Positions 52,970 to 63,736 of a stretch of 64,000 nucleotides of DNA are shown here, piece after piece (the first letter of the stretch is position 1; each line of letters starts with the position of its first letter). The stretch spans positions 248,001 to 312,000 of the forward strand of contig JAJPHG010000007.1 of the NCBI GenBank assembly GCA_021325375.1, read 5' to 3'. A program made the translations under genes and the position numbers. The notes under the pieces are model-generated. The model made no database searches. It was not told the origin of the DNA and saw only the letters and a program-made list of their open reading frames with translations. The DNA is from Alphaproteobacteria bacterium (GTDB lineage: Bacteria; Pseudomonadota; Alphaproteobacteria; Micropepsales; Micropepsaceae).

Positions 52970-53357
52970 GCCGTGCCCTCTCCGAGAAGGACGCTGCCGT
53001 GCAGCCTATGTATGAGCGTCATTCGCAGCGCGCAGCATAGCAACGGATTAGTGCTCAACCAACCGACGATCGAAAAAGTCGAAGTGGCGGGTCCTGTGTA
53101 TTACACCGCAACCGCTGGATCGTCGTTTCGTCCATCGACGCCACGGTTTCAAGAACGATTTTTCAGTGCGATTTCCTCGACATGGGATGGCAAATGGGGG
53201 TGCGCCATCACGGGCAAACGGCTCAAAACCGCATATCGGTTCAGCCGACTTCGAGCTCGATTTGGCGTCCTCTTAGCTGTGCCTTTACCACTATTAACTC
53301 GCTTTGCTGGGCGCACATCGGCACGGTCCTGCACGCCGTCGCAAGAGACCGGCCGCC
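52970..53357. other. Divergent upstream region between the ATPase regulator and the AraC gene
   Basis: About 390 bases with no gene I can support. Frames on the plus strand lack any family pattern. It must hold the promoters of the two divergent regulators, but I cannot point to a specific box. Confidence 0.4.
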
Positions 53358-54230
53358 ATGCTCGCCACATATACGCCCCTCATTGCGGAGCCATCCGGTC
53401 CCACTCGCGATATTCGGTCTGGCCGCTCGGAATTCGTAGAGGTCGGCAGCCGGTGTTGGGGGGCAATCGCGGTCCAAGTCCAGGAATTGAATGGCTGTTC
53501 GCGCTTTTCCGGGCCTTTAAAAGCAGGCCCACCAAGGCTGGTTGTCACCCTGGAAGAAGTCGGCGGTCACACCGAAGTGCGACCACATCCTGACCGGTCT
53601 CCACATCCGGCATACCACGGCAGAGATCACATCAGCTTCGTGCCTGCGGGAATGGATGTATGGGTGAATGCGCAAAACATTCGATATCTTCGCCAAGCCG
53701 TCATCAATTTCGGCGATAGCGATTCACTGCGCTCGGACCGACGCCTGATGTTTGCGGACAGACGCTTGTGGGGGCTGGCTTCGCTGTTGGCGAGCGAAGT
53801 CCTGAGTGAATCGCCACTTGATCCAGCCTACGGCAATGGACTGGCAGCAGCGATTCTAACCAGCCTGTGTGCCGTGACCGAAGGCGGTAGTGCACGGGCT
53901 GGCCTCACGCCTTTGCAGATCAAGCGCGTGACGGACTATGTACGCGGCAACATATGCGCCAAAATTCACTTGAGCGACTTGGCTAGAGTGGTCGGCGTAT
54001 CGCAATCTCATTTCAGCCGCGCATTTAAGATTTCGACTGGCGTACCCCCGCACCGATGGCTGCTCAACTTCAGAGTGGCAGAATCAAAACAACTGCTTCT
54101 CGATACATCCATGTCGCTCGCCGAAATCGCGATCGCGATGGGCTTCTCAGAGCAGGGTCATTTCACCCGTGCGTTCGGAGCCGTCGCCGGCACCACGCCA
54201 GCCGCTTGGCGAAAGTCCCTCAAACATTGA
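53358..54230 (+). CDS. AraC-family transcriptional regulator
   Basis: This is a protein of about 290 residues. The C-terminal 100 residues are the AraC double HTH (ICAKIHLSDLARVVGVSQSH, then FSRAFKISTGVPPHRWL and MSLAEIAIAMGFSEQGHFTR). The N-terminal half has the HGRDHISFVPAGMDVWV cupin-like pattern. The ATG at 53358 is used; a longer frame begins at 53304. It stands before the two hydrolase genes on the same strand and is a likely controller. Confidence 0.88.
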   Translation: MLATYTPLIAEPSGPTRDIRSGRSEFVEVGSRCWGAIAVQVQELNGCSRFSGPLKAGPPRLVVTLEEVGGHTEVRPHPDRSPHPAYHGRDHISFVPAGMDVWVNAQNIRYLRQAVINFGDSDSLRSDRRLMFADRRLWGLASLLASEVLSESPLDPAYGNGLAAAILTSLCAVTEGGSARAGLTPLQIKRVTDYVRGNICAKIHLSDLARVVGVSQSHFSRAFKISTGVPPHRWLLNFRVAESKQLLLDTSMSLAEIAIAMGFSEQGHFTRAFGAVAGTTPAAWRKSLKH

Positions 54231-54524
54231 ACAGCTATTTTTGACACCGATGAAGAGGTGCCGCGCTCATGCGACACGCTGCGGGTCGCTCGAAATTCGC
54301 CGGCTATTGCGAGAGCGATGGTGAGCTGGGCGACTTTGCAAACATTCGGCTTGTGCAAGTGGTCCTCGTAGCTTCCGTGATTCCAGAGTCTGGAACGGCT
54401 GAAAGCTGCACGATTGTCCAATCGAAAATTGCAAATCCAATCCTTTCGTCACAATCGCACTTAGCCTGCCTTCAACGACCAGGCCGATTTGAGCGAGCAT
54501 TGAACCTGAAGAAGGAGAACAGTC

Positions 54525-55310
54525 ATGAAGCCGATATACCTTGGGACAACGGCCGTCGCCGCAATGTTTGGCGCATCTCTCATTTTGGGGAGCACGTCTG
54601 AAAGTGCGACTGCGGCGCCAGCCGGAATCAAGAACGTGGTTCTCGTGCATGGCGCATTCGCGGATGGTTCCGGCTGGGAAGCCGTGGCAAGAATTCTCGA
54701 AAAGGACGGATACAAGGTTTCGGTGGCGCAGCCCCCCGAGACCTCCTACGCCGACGACCAAAAATACACGAAGGCCGCAATCGATGCGATGGGCGGACCG
54801 GTGGTTCTGGTCGGTCACAGCTACGGCGGGTCCATCATCACCGAGGCCGGCAACGATCCAAATGTTGCAGCACTGGTTTACATCGCCGCTTTTGCGCTCG
54901 ATGACGGGGAGAGCTGCGCGTCGATCGAACAGGCCGTGCCGCAAGCCTCCAGGGCGTTCAAGCCGGATGGTGATGGCAACTGGTGGATAGACCAGCGCCA
55001 TTTCGTGGCCGACTTTGCGGCGGACATTCCCCCGGCTGTGTCCCACTTCATGGCGATAGCGCAGGTGCCGATCTCAACCGACGCGTTCACCCATAAGGTC
55101 ACGAATCCCGCGTGGAAGACCAAGCCCACCTGGTACATGGTGGCCGGCGAAGACCGGTCGATCAACCCGATCCAAGAGCGGATGATGGCAAAGCGCGCCA
55201 AGGCCACGACTGTAGAAGTCAAAGCCAGCCACGTGGCCTACATGTCTCATCCGAGGGAAACAGCCAGGCTCATCGAAGAGGCTGCCATGTCCGGACACAC
55301 CAATCCGTAG
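54525..55310 (+). CDS. Exported alpha/beta hydrolase (copy 1)
   Basis: This 261-residue protein has an N-terminal signal-like segment (LGTTAVAAMFGASLILGSTS) absent from its neighbour. The fold begins NVVLVHGAFADGSGWEAVAR. The nucleophile elbow is VLVGHSYGGSIITEAG (G-H-S-Y-G), and the catalytic His is near KASHVAYMSHP. It resembles salicylate/acyl esterase-like hydrolases of the EstC type. The substrate is unknown. It is a tandem duplicate of the gene at 55430, with near-identical cores. Confidence 0.9.
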   Translation: MKPIYLGTTAVAAMFGASLILGSTSESATAAPAGIKNVVLVHGAFADGSGWEAVARILEKDGYKVSVAQPPETSYADDQKYTKAAIDAMGGPVVLVGHSYGGSIITEAGNDPNVAALVYIAAFALDDGESCASIEQAVPQASRAFKPDGDGNWWIDQRHFVADFAADIPPAVSHFMAIAQVPISTDAFTHKVTNPAWKTKPTWYMVAGEDRSINPIQERMMAKRAKATTVEVKASHVAYMSHPRETARLIEEAAMSGHTNP

Positions 55311-55429
55311 CCCATAAGCCTTTGCGATCAACAAACACGTTCCGCACACATGTAGAAGCGGCTTAGTGCGAAGGCATCTGACCCCAAACATCAAACAGTC
55401 CGAGTGGTCTTACAGCAAGGAGAACGATC

Positions 55430-56122
55430 ATGGCTCAGCGCATTAACAACGTGGTCCTGGTGCATGGAGCTTTCGCGGACGGCTCAGGCTGGGAGGCGGT
55501 AGCCAACCTCCTCAAGAAAGACGGCTACAGGGTTTCGGTGGCGCAGCCGCCCGAGACTTCCTATGCCGACGATCAAAAATGCACAAAGGCCGCGATCGAG
55601 GCGATGGGCGGCCCAGTGGTTCTGGTCGGACACAGCTATGGCGGATCGATCATCACCGAGGCCGGCAATCATCCGAACGTTGCGGCGCTCGTTTATATCG
55701 CCGCGTTTGCTCTCGATGAAGGCGAGAGCTGCGCGTCGATCGAGCAGGCCCTGCCGCAAGCCTCGAAGGCATTCATGCCCGATAGCAACGGCAACTGGTG
55801 GATAGACCAGGCGCACTTCGTGGCGGACTTCGCAGCGGATATTCCGAAGGAAAAAGCGGAATTCATGGCGATATCGCAGGTACCGATCTCCACCGACGCG
55901 TTCACCCACAAGGTCAAGAATCCCGCGTGGAAGCACAAGCCCACCTGGTACATGGTCGCGACCGAAGACCGGTCGATCAATCCGGATCAAGAGCGGATGA
56001 TGGCGAAGCGGGCGAACGCGAAGACGGTCGAAGTGAAAGCCAGCCATGTGGCTTACATGGCCCACCCGGAAAAGACGGTCAAACTGATCGAAGAGGCTGC
56101 CACTTCCGCCCCCGCGGCATAG
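55430..56122 (+). CDS. Cytoplasmic alpha/beta hydrolase (copy 2)
   Basis: This 230-residue protein begins directly with MAQRINNVVLVHGAFADGSG and lacks the signal segment of copy 1. The catalytic Ser is in VGHSYGGSI, the acid and His are placed as in copy 1, and the tail is short (KTVKLIEEAATSAPAA). GGAG precedes the ATG by nine bases. A strong hairpin follows it at 56165-56219. The two copies differ mainly in the leader and in a few surface residues. Confidence 0.92.
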   Translation: MAQRINNVVLVHGAFADGSGWEAVANLLKKDGYRVSVAQPPETSYADDQKCTKAAIEAMGGPVVLVGHSYGGSIITEAGNHPNVAALVYIAAFALDEGESCASIEQALPQASKAFMPDSNGNWWIDQAHFVADFAADIPKEKAEFMAISQVPISTDAFTHKVKNPAWKHKPTWYMVATEDRSINPDQERMMAKRANAKTVEVKASHVAYMAHPEKTVKLIEEAATSAPAA

Positions 56123-56164
56123 TTCGGCGTTTCTCAGTTGCGCCGTCCCCCAACGGTCGCAACG

Positions 56165-56219
56165 GCCCCGCGTCATGCGTCAGCACCTCCCAACCCCAAC
56201 TGACGCGGGGCATTTTTTT
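56165..56219 (+). terminator. Rho-independent terminator after the hydrolase pair
   Basis: GCCCCGCGTCA (56165-56175) pairs perfectly with TGACGCGGGGC (56201-56211) and is followed by ATTTTTTT. The loop is long (25 bases). An alternative inner stem GCGTCAG/CTGACGC uses the same right arm. Confidence 0.85.
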
Positions 56220-56300
56220 GAAGCGGTAGTCCGCCGCGGGGTGACCTCGCTCTGACGAGCGAGGTCTATGTCGCCGGCCCTGTCATTCGATGAGGATGCA

Positions 56301-56996
56301 ATGCAAGATCGCATCACGGTAAAAGGTCACAACGGCGAATTCGGCGCCTACATCGCGCGGCCGAAAACGCTCCCGGCACCTGCCGTCATCGTTCTCCACG
56401 AGGTCTTTGGGGTGAACGCCGACATAAGGCAGACGTGTGGTGAAATATCCGAACAGGGCTTCATTGCGGTCGCACCTGAAATGTACTGGCGCGAAGAGGC
56501 CAACGTGAACCTCAGCGTTACCTCCGAAGCGGACTGGCAACACGGGCTTCGCCTCAATCAGGCTTTCGACCGGGACGCTGGCGCGCGCGATATCAGGGAT
56601 ACCGCAATCCTCGCCGCCAAACTGTCGGAATGCACGGGCAAAGTTGCCGTTCTTGGCTATTGCATCGGCGGGCTCATGACCTTCTTAACGACGGCGCGCT
56701 TCGGCGCAGACGCAGCGGTGGTCTATCACGGTGGCGACACCGAGAAGTATTTGGATGAAGCCCATCGGATCGACACGCCGCTATTGTGGCATCAAGGCGC
56801 GGAAGACGAATTTATCTCCAAGCCCGCACAAGCTCAGATCGAAGCGGCTCTCGCCAAAATACCGAATGCCGCGTTCCACTCCTATCCCGGCCAATACCAC
56901 GCGTTTTCGCGCCACAACGGCGCACATTACAACGCAGAAGCCGCGGCGCTCGCCCACAAGCGGACATATGAGTTTCTGATTTTCCGCTTGCGTTGA
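56301..56996 (+). CDS. Dienelactone hydrolase family protein
   Basis: This 231-residue alpha/beta hydrolase has the family features APAVIVLHEVFGVNADIRQT, KVAVLGYCIGGLMTFL (the Cys nucleophile in G-Y-C-I-G-G), LWHQGAEDEFI (Asp) and the His in YPGQYHAFSRHNGA. The enzyme class opens dienelactones or similar cyclic esters in aromatic degradation. The start at 56301 (MQDRITVKGHNGEF) is preferred; 56268 adds 11 residues. Confidence 0.92.
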   Translation: MQDRITVKGHNGEFGAYIARPKTLPAPAVIVLHEVFGVNADIRQTCGEISEQGFIAVAPEMYWREEANVNLSVTSEADWQHGLRLNQAFDRDAGARDIRDTAILAAKLSECTGKVAVLGYCIGGLMTFLTTARFGADAAVVYHGGDTEKYLDEAHRIDTPLLWHQGAEDEFISKPAQAQIEAALAKIPNAAFHSYPGQYHAFSRHNGAHYNAEAAALAHKRTYEFLIFRLR

Positions 56997-57069
56997 CCTC
57001 CCATCGTTTCGGTTTGAGATGCCATCGCGCGGCATTGAGATTCGTAACGCGACTGTGAAGGAGAGAACC

Positions 57070-57555
57070 ATGGCTACGTCACGAGATGTGCGGACGAACG
57101 CGATTGAGCACCGCATTATCAAGTGCGGCCGCTCCTTCGAGCGCGTTCACGAAGCCCTGGTTCGAGCAGTGCCAGCTCTCGATCCAACGCTGGTCGAGAT
57201 GCTGGTGCGAGGAGAAAAAGAGAAGATCGAGGCTGCGCGACGCGACTTGCCGAAACTTTGGATGTTTTCGATCTTGGACCACGGCGCACTTACCGCAGCG
57301 GACGGGTTGAAGTCGAAAGCCGACCAATATGTGATCGGCAATCCATTGACGGCGGAAAGAATGACGCGCCACCACTTGGGTGCTGGTCTCTATGCTCCGT
57401 TGCACGTCATTCTTTATGAGGACCAGAACGGACAGGCGATTTTCGAATACGATCTTCCATCGTGCTTGTTTGGCCAATTTGGGGACGACAGGATCACGTC
57501 GGTCGGTCTTGAACTGGACGGGGAACTGGAGACGGCTCTCGTAGCGGCTTCCTAG
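57070..57555 (+). CDS. DUF302-like protein
   Basis: This 161-residue protein has a DUF302-type pattern: WMFSILDHGALTAADGLKSK, then YVIGNPLTAERMTRHHLGAG and YAPLHVILYEDQNGQAIFEY. AAGGAGAG precedes the ATG at 57070 by five bases. The family is small and of unknown function, sometimes near redox genes. The 150 bases after it are non-coding as far as I can see. Confidence 0.75.
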   Translation: MATSRDVRTNAIEHRIIKCGRSFERVHEALVRAVPALDPTLVEMLVRGEKEKIEAARRDLPKLWMFSILDHGALTAADGLKSKADQYVIGNPLTAERMTRHHLGAGLYAPLHVILYEDQNGQAIFEYDLPSCLFGQFGDDRITSVGLELDGELETALVAAS

Positions 57556-57716
57556 CTCAATAGATACGCGAGACTCAGGCCGCGATGCCTGCGCCAAAGC
57601 CGCATCTTCAACGTCACCGACAAGCGCCTGCCGAGTGCGCAGTGGCGCGATTTCGCCGGCAAATGTAGGAAGGTAAGATAGGGCTAGCTGGCGAAACCCG
57701 GATGTAGGAGATGCAG

Positions 57717-59411
57717 ATGCCGGAAACGGTCGCAGACGTTCTTGTCGGTACGCTGGAAAGCGTTGGTGTAAAGCAGATCTTTGCCCTGATCGGGGACTCG
57801 CTGAATCCTCTTGCCGACGCCGTTCGCCGAAGCTCGATCGAGTGGATCGGCGTCCGCCATGAAGAAGGCGCGGCACTTGCCGCGTCGGGTCAGGCCAAGC
57901 TCACCGGTTCATTGACCGTGTGCGCCGGCACAACCGGCCCGGGCAGCACGCACCTGGTGGCAGGCCTCTATGAGGCCAGCCGCGACCACGCCCCTGTCCT
58001 GGCGCTCTCGGGCGACATGCCGCGTCAATTCCAGGGAACCGACTACATCCAGACGACCAATCCAAACCTGCTGTTCCGTGATGTGGCGCTTTACACCGAG
58101 ACCATTTCGTCGCCCCAGCAGGCGCCGGCTGTGATTCATCAGGCGATCGCAGCTGCCTATGCAGGACGCGGTGTGGCGCATCTGACACTGCCGCAGGATG
58201 TGCTTAGCAGCAAGGCGCATGGCGGCGTATCCAGCGTCGCGACGCTCAAGCCTCGTTCTGAAATCGTCGCCAATGAGACCGATATCGCCGAGATAGCATC
58301 GCGGATCAACCAAGCCACCCGCGTGGTGATCATGTGCGGGGCCGGATGCCATGGCGCGGCCGACGAATTGCGCGAACTTTCCGATCGGCTCAAAGCGCCG
58401 CTGATCCACTCGGTAAAGGGTAAGGATATTATGCCCTACAACGATCCGCGCTGGATGGGCGGGATCGGAATGATCGGAACCAAGCCAGTGTATGACGCCG
58501 TCATGCATTGCGACCTGCTACTCATGCTCGGCACCGACTATCCCTATTCAAACTTTCTGCCGAGCAAACCTGTCGTTGTCCAGATCGATGATCGCTCACA
58601 AGTCCTTGGACGACGGGCGCCGACGATCTTCGGTGCCGTTGGCTCGGTGCGGCCGGCGTTGAAGCTGCTGCTGGGCCGGATCGCGGCGAAGACGGACACA
58701 GCGTTTTTCGACGAAGTGACCAAAGCACGCCATGAGTGGGACAAGAAGTTGGACCGGCAGGCCGATCCGGCCCGCAGCAAGGACCGCATCCATCCGCAGG
58801 CCGTCGCGCGCATGGTCGGGGATCTCGCCGCATCCAATGCAGTCTTCACATTCGACACGGGACTCAACACGCTTTGGTCCGCGAACTGGATTCGCCAGAG
58901 CGGCGCGCAGCGGATCATCGGTTCGTTCAACAACGCGGCCGTGGGCACCGCCCTCGGTCAAGCCAATGGCATCCAGGCTATCGACCGCTCGCGCCAGGTC
59001 ATCGCGCTATGCGGCGACGGCGGTTTCAACATGTTGATGTGTGAATTCCTGACCGCCGTGCATCACAAGCTGCCAGTCAAGGTCGTGATCTACAACAACT
59101 CCGCCTTCGGCCTGATTCATCTGGAGGCCGAGTCCGTCGGCCTTCCCCCGTTCGAGAAGGGCATCCAGTTTCCCAACCCGGACTTCGCGGCTTTTGCGCA
59201 GGCTTGCGGCGGACGCGGCTTCAAGGTCGAGAGGCCCGACATGCTGCGCTCGACGATCGCCGAAGCGTTGGCGTTCGATGGCCCGGCGATCGTCGATGCG
59301 GTCGTTGTTCCCGACGAACTACCCAACTTGCCGCACATCGACCTCGCTCAAGTCGGCCACGTTGCTCTGGCGAAGATCCGAGAAGCGGTTCTCGCGGTCA
59401 CTGGCGGATGA
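57717..59411 (+). CDS. poxB: Thiamine-diphosphate enzyme, PoxB-type pyruvate oxidase/dehydrogenase
   Basis: This 564-residue protein has the three TPP-enzyme domains. The N-terminal domain has IFALIGDSLNPLADAVRRSS and the catalytic Glu in GVRHEEGAALAASG. The central domain has VVIMCGAGCHGAADELREL. The C-terminal TPP motif runs from CGDGGFNMLMCEF to KVVIYNNSAFG. It resembles ubiquinone-dependent pyruvate dehydrogenase, which turns pyruvate into acetate and CO2 at the membrane. A TAGGAG box lies six bases before the ATG at 57717, favouring it over 57711. Confidence 0.88.
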   Translation: MPETVADVLVGTLESVGVKQIFALIGDSLNPLADAVRRSSIEWIGVRHEEGAALAASGQAKLTGSLTVCAGTTGPGSTHLVAGLYEASRDHAPVLALSGDMPRQFQGTDYIQTTNPNLLFRDVALYTETISSPQQAPAVIHQAIAAAYAGRGVAHLTLPQDVLSSKAHGGVSSVATLKPRSEIVANETDIAEIASRINQATRVVIMCGAGCHGAADELRELSDRLKAPLIHSVKGKDIMPYNDPRWMGGIGMIGTKPVYDAVMHCDLLLMLGTDYPYSNFLPSKPVVVQIDDRSQVLGRRAPTIFGAVGSVRPALKLLLGRIAAKTDTAFFDEVTKARHEWDKKLDRQADPARSKDRIHPQAVARMVGDLAASNAVFTFDTGLNTLWSANWIRQSGAQRIIGSFNNAAVGTALGQANGIQAIDRSRQVIALCGDGGFNMLMCEFLTAVHHKLPVKVVIYNNSAFGLIHLEAESVGLPPFEKGIQFPNPDFAAFAQACGGRGFKVERPDMLRSTIAEALAFDGPAIVDAVVVPDELPNLPHIDLAQVGHVALAKIREAVLAVTGG

Positions 59412-59428
59412 GAGGCCGTCGGCGGCGG

Positions 59429-59551
59429 TTACTCCGCCTTGCGCCTGTTCCACACCAGCTGCGATTCCTCGCCTTCCTTTCCATGAAACATCGCGGCCGA
59501 GATCGGCTCCGGCAAGCTCGGATCGTCGATCTGGACGCTCAGATAGACTTG
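59429..59551 (-). pseudogene. C-terminal fragment of a DUF736 gene
   Basis: On the minus strand 40 codons read QVYLSVQIDDPSLPEPISAA, then a short acidic loop, then SQLVWNRRKAE and a TAA stop. This is the C-terminal block of DUF736 (compare LDDPSFTAPVYANLV and YSAIWSRRP in the intact gene at 11281). The 5' part is missing. The fragment differs clearly from the intact gene here, so it came from another element. It abuts the truncated copD copy. Confidence 0.8.
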
Positions 59552-59556
59552 TCCCC

Positions 59557-60021
59557 GCCGGCACCCTGCTCGGCGCTGTCGCTCTCACGAGTCATGCGGC
59601 GTCGTCAGGCGCGGACGGGTTGTCCGCGCTTAAGCACGCCGCAAACGACACCCTGCACCTGTTCGCGGCAGGCTTCTGGACCGGCGGTTTGGTTCTGCTC
59701 GCGCTATACGTTTGGACTTGCCGTAGGGAGCTGGCGAAAATGCTGTTGCCGTTGCAGGTGTTTTCGCAGTGGGGAACATATGCCGTGGCCACGCTTGTTG
59801 CGTCTGGCTTCGCCAATATTGTCTTCATCCGGCCCGCTTCACCGTGGTACGGAATCTATGGCGAAGTTCTAGCCGTTAAAATGGCTATTGCGTTCGCCAT
59901 AATCGTGTTCGCATGCCTGAACCGTTGGCGTGTGACGCCAACCCTGGCATCGGGCGGCGGCGTACTTGGGCTTTCGGTCATCGCGATTGTTGGACAACTA
60001 GGTTTGCTACCGCCGCGATAG
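59557..60021 (+). pseudogene. copD: Truncated copD copy (3' part)
   Basis: From the Ala codon at 59557 the plus strand encodes the last 155 residues of a CopD protein (AGTLLGAVALTSHAASSG, then LFAAGFWTGGLVLLALYVW and VASGFANIVFI). It aligns throughout with copD at 45756-46631 and shares its final LSVIAIVGQLG-LLPPR. It lacks about 16 residues near the C-terminus and the whole N-terminal half, and has no start codon of its own. It is a dead partial duplicate whose 5' end was lost at the junction with the DUF736 fragment. Confidence 0.85.
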
Positions 60022-60027
60022 CGCAGG

Positions 60028-60465
60028 TTAACGGCGCGTTCCGCGCTTTAGTCGCACGACGACATCCACGCGATCGAAATTCGTGCCTGTCGGTATTGAG
60101 GGAACTCCCGCAACACTAATGTGATTGCCGGGGATGTCGATCAAAAGACGTTCGTCTTCGATATAGAAGTGTTGGTGCGGCTCGGTGTTGGTATCGAAAT
60201 AGGAATGATCGAAATCGACTGCGCCCTGGCACAGAAGGCCCGCATCGGTGAACTGATGAAGCGTATTATAAACGGTCGCGAGCGAAACCAAGGCCCCAAT
60301 GGCGACCGCTTCCTTATGCAGGATTTCCGGCGTCACGTGCCGATGGCCGTTTCGAAAGAGGAGTGTCCCAAGCGCCACGCGTTGTCGTGTGGGGCGCAGG
60401 CCCGCGCGACGAAGCTTCTCGGCTAATTCTGCTTGTTCCGCCTGATCCTTTTTTCGGTTCGGCAT
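60028..60465 (-). CDS. irr: Fur-family regulator, Irr-like
   Basis: This protein has about 145 residues. The N-terminal winged helix is LRRAGLRPTRQRVALGTLLF, then HVTPEILHKEAVAIGALVSL, ATVYNTLHQF. The C-terminal half has HSYFDTNTEPHQHFYIEDER and GTNFDRVDVVVRLKR, features of Irr (iron/haem response regulator of alphaproteobacteria) rather than of zinc-bearing Fur, with no CxxC. The ATG at 60465 or 60471 may be used. It lies 72 bases downstream of katG on the same strand. Irr next to katG is a common alphaproteobacterial pairing. Confidence 0.85.
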   Translation of the reverse strand: MPNRKKDQAEQAELAEKLRRAGLRPTRQRVALGTLLFRNGHRHVTPEILHKEAVAIGALVSLATVYNTLHQFTDAGLLCQGAVDFDHSYFDTNTEPHQHFYIEDERLLIDIPGNHISVAGVPSIPTGTNFDRVDVVVRLKRGTRR

Positions 60466-60536
60466 GATCAATTGACCTCGGGAAGGCGGCGGGCGCTACG
60501 ATTGGAGTCGCAGCGCCCTTGCGCGATCGGGAAGGA

Positions 60537-62735
<2,199 letters not shown>

Positions 62736-62750
62736 CTACGCCTTGCGCGG

Positions 62751-62774
62751 ATAGGATTACCTATGTTGATCTAT
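62751..62774. promoter_or_regulatory. Candidate OxyR operator between katG and oxyR
   Basis: ATAGGATTACCTAT (62751-62764) is a perfect five-base palindrome with a four-base centre. A further CTAT follows at 62771-62774, giving repeated ATAG/CTAT words like those of OxyR sites, although the spacing is not exactly the Escherichia coli consensus. It lies 64 bases from the katG ATG and 55 from that of oxyR. Confidence 0.5.
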
Positions 62775-62818
62775 TAGTTTAAGTCGGATTTTCTGATCGT
62801 AAGTATAAGGTGAGGGTT

Positions 62819-63736
62819 ATGATGAACCTCTCGATCCGCCAGCTCCGCTATTTCGAGGCGTTGGTCCGCCATGTTCATTTCGGACGCGCGGCCGATGCGT
62901 GCGCGATCTCCCAGCCCGCACTATCGATGCAGATCAAGGAACTGGAAGAGACGCTCGGCACAGACCTTTTTGAAAGAGATGCGCGTCATGTGCGTTTGAC
63001 GAGCTTTGGGGAAGAGTTTGCCTCACGCGTTCGCGAAATCCTGCGTTCGGTGGATGAATTGGGGGACTTGGCACAAGCTTCGCGAGAGGGGCTGGTGGGC
63101 CGGCTTCGACTGGGCATTATTCCAACCATCGCGCCTTATCTGCTTCCGGCGATCATCGGCAGCCTGACGCGCGCGAATGCCGCTCTCGACCTTCAGGTCC
63201 GTGAGACGTTGACGGCCAAGCTTATTCGAGAACTTGATGAGGGCAGCCTCGATGCAGCGGTCGTCGCGTTGCCGGTATCCGAACCGTCTCTGGCAGAGGT
63301 TGCGCTCTTTTCCGAAGAATTTGCCCTCGTCAGGCCGCTTGCCGACGCGGGCAAGCCCGTTCCTGGTCCCAAGCTGCTTCGCGGAATGCGTTTGCTATTG
63401 TTGGAAGAAGGCCATTGTTTCCGCGATCAGGCGCTCTCCTATTGCGACATACACGCGGTTTCGCCTCGCAAGTTTCTCGATTGCAGCTCATTATCCACGC
63501 TTGTCCAGATGGTTGGCGCGGGAATGGGCGTTACGCTGATTCCGGAGATGTCCATTCCGGTTGAGACCCGGCTGGCGCCGGTCTCCGTCGCGCGGTTGAA
63601 GAATCCACGGCCGTCGCGAACCATCGGGATGATATGGCGCAAGACAAATCCGCTTGCGAAACAGCTCGCGCAGATTGCGGAAATTGTCCACCAATCAGCT
63701 AATGCGGTGCGCGCCTCGCAGAAGCTCTCAGGATAA
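62819..63736 (+). CDS. oxyR: Hydrogen-peroxide sensor OxyR (LysR family)
   Basis: This is a 305-residue protein. The N-terminal winged helix is LSIRQLRYFEALVRHVHFGR, then ISQPALSMQIKELEETLGTD, LFERDARHVRLT. The redox site is EEGHCFRDQALSYCD, the two Cys spaced as in OxyR that form the sensing disulfide. GAGG precedes the ATG at 62819; a GTG at 62810 is possible. It is divergent from katG, its usual target. Confidence 0.95.
   Translation: MMNLSIRQLRYFEALVRHVHFGRAADACAISQPALSMQIKELEETLGTDLFERDARHVRLTSFGEEFASRVREILRSVDELGDLAQASREGLVGRLRLGIIPTIAPYLLPAIIGSLTRANAALDLQVRETLTAKLIRELDEGSLDAAVVALPVSEPSLAEVALFSEEFALVRPLADAGKPVPGPKLLRGMRLLLLEEGHCFRDQALSYCDIHAVSPRKFLDCSSLSTLVQMVGAGMGVTLIPEMSIPVETRLAPVSVARLKNPRPSRTIGMIWRKTNPLAKQLAQIAEIVHQSANAVRASQKLSG

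Noticed and set aside
52889..53593. 234-residue plus-strand frame in the divergent regulator region
   Set aside because: It overlaps both regulators, has no domain, and its composition does not resemble the neighbouring genes.
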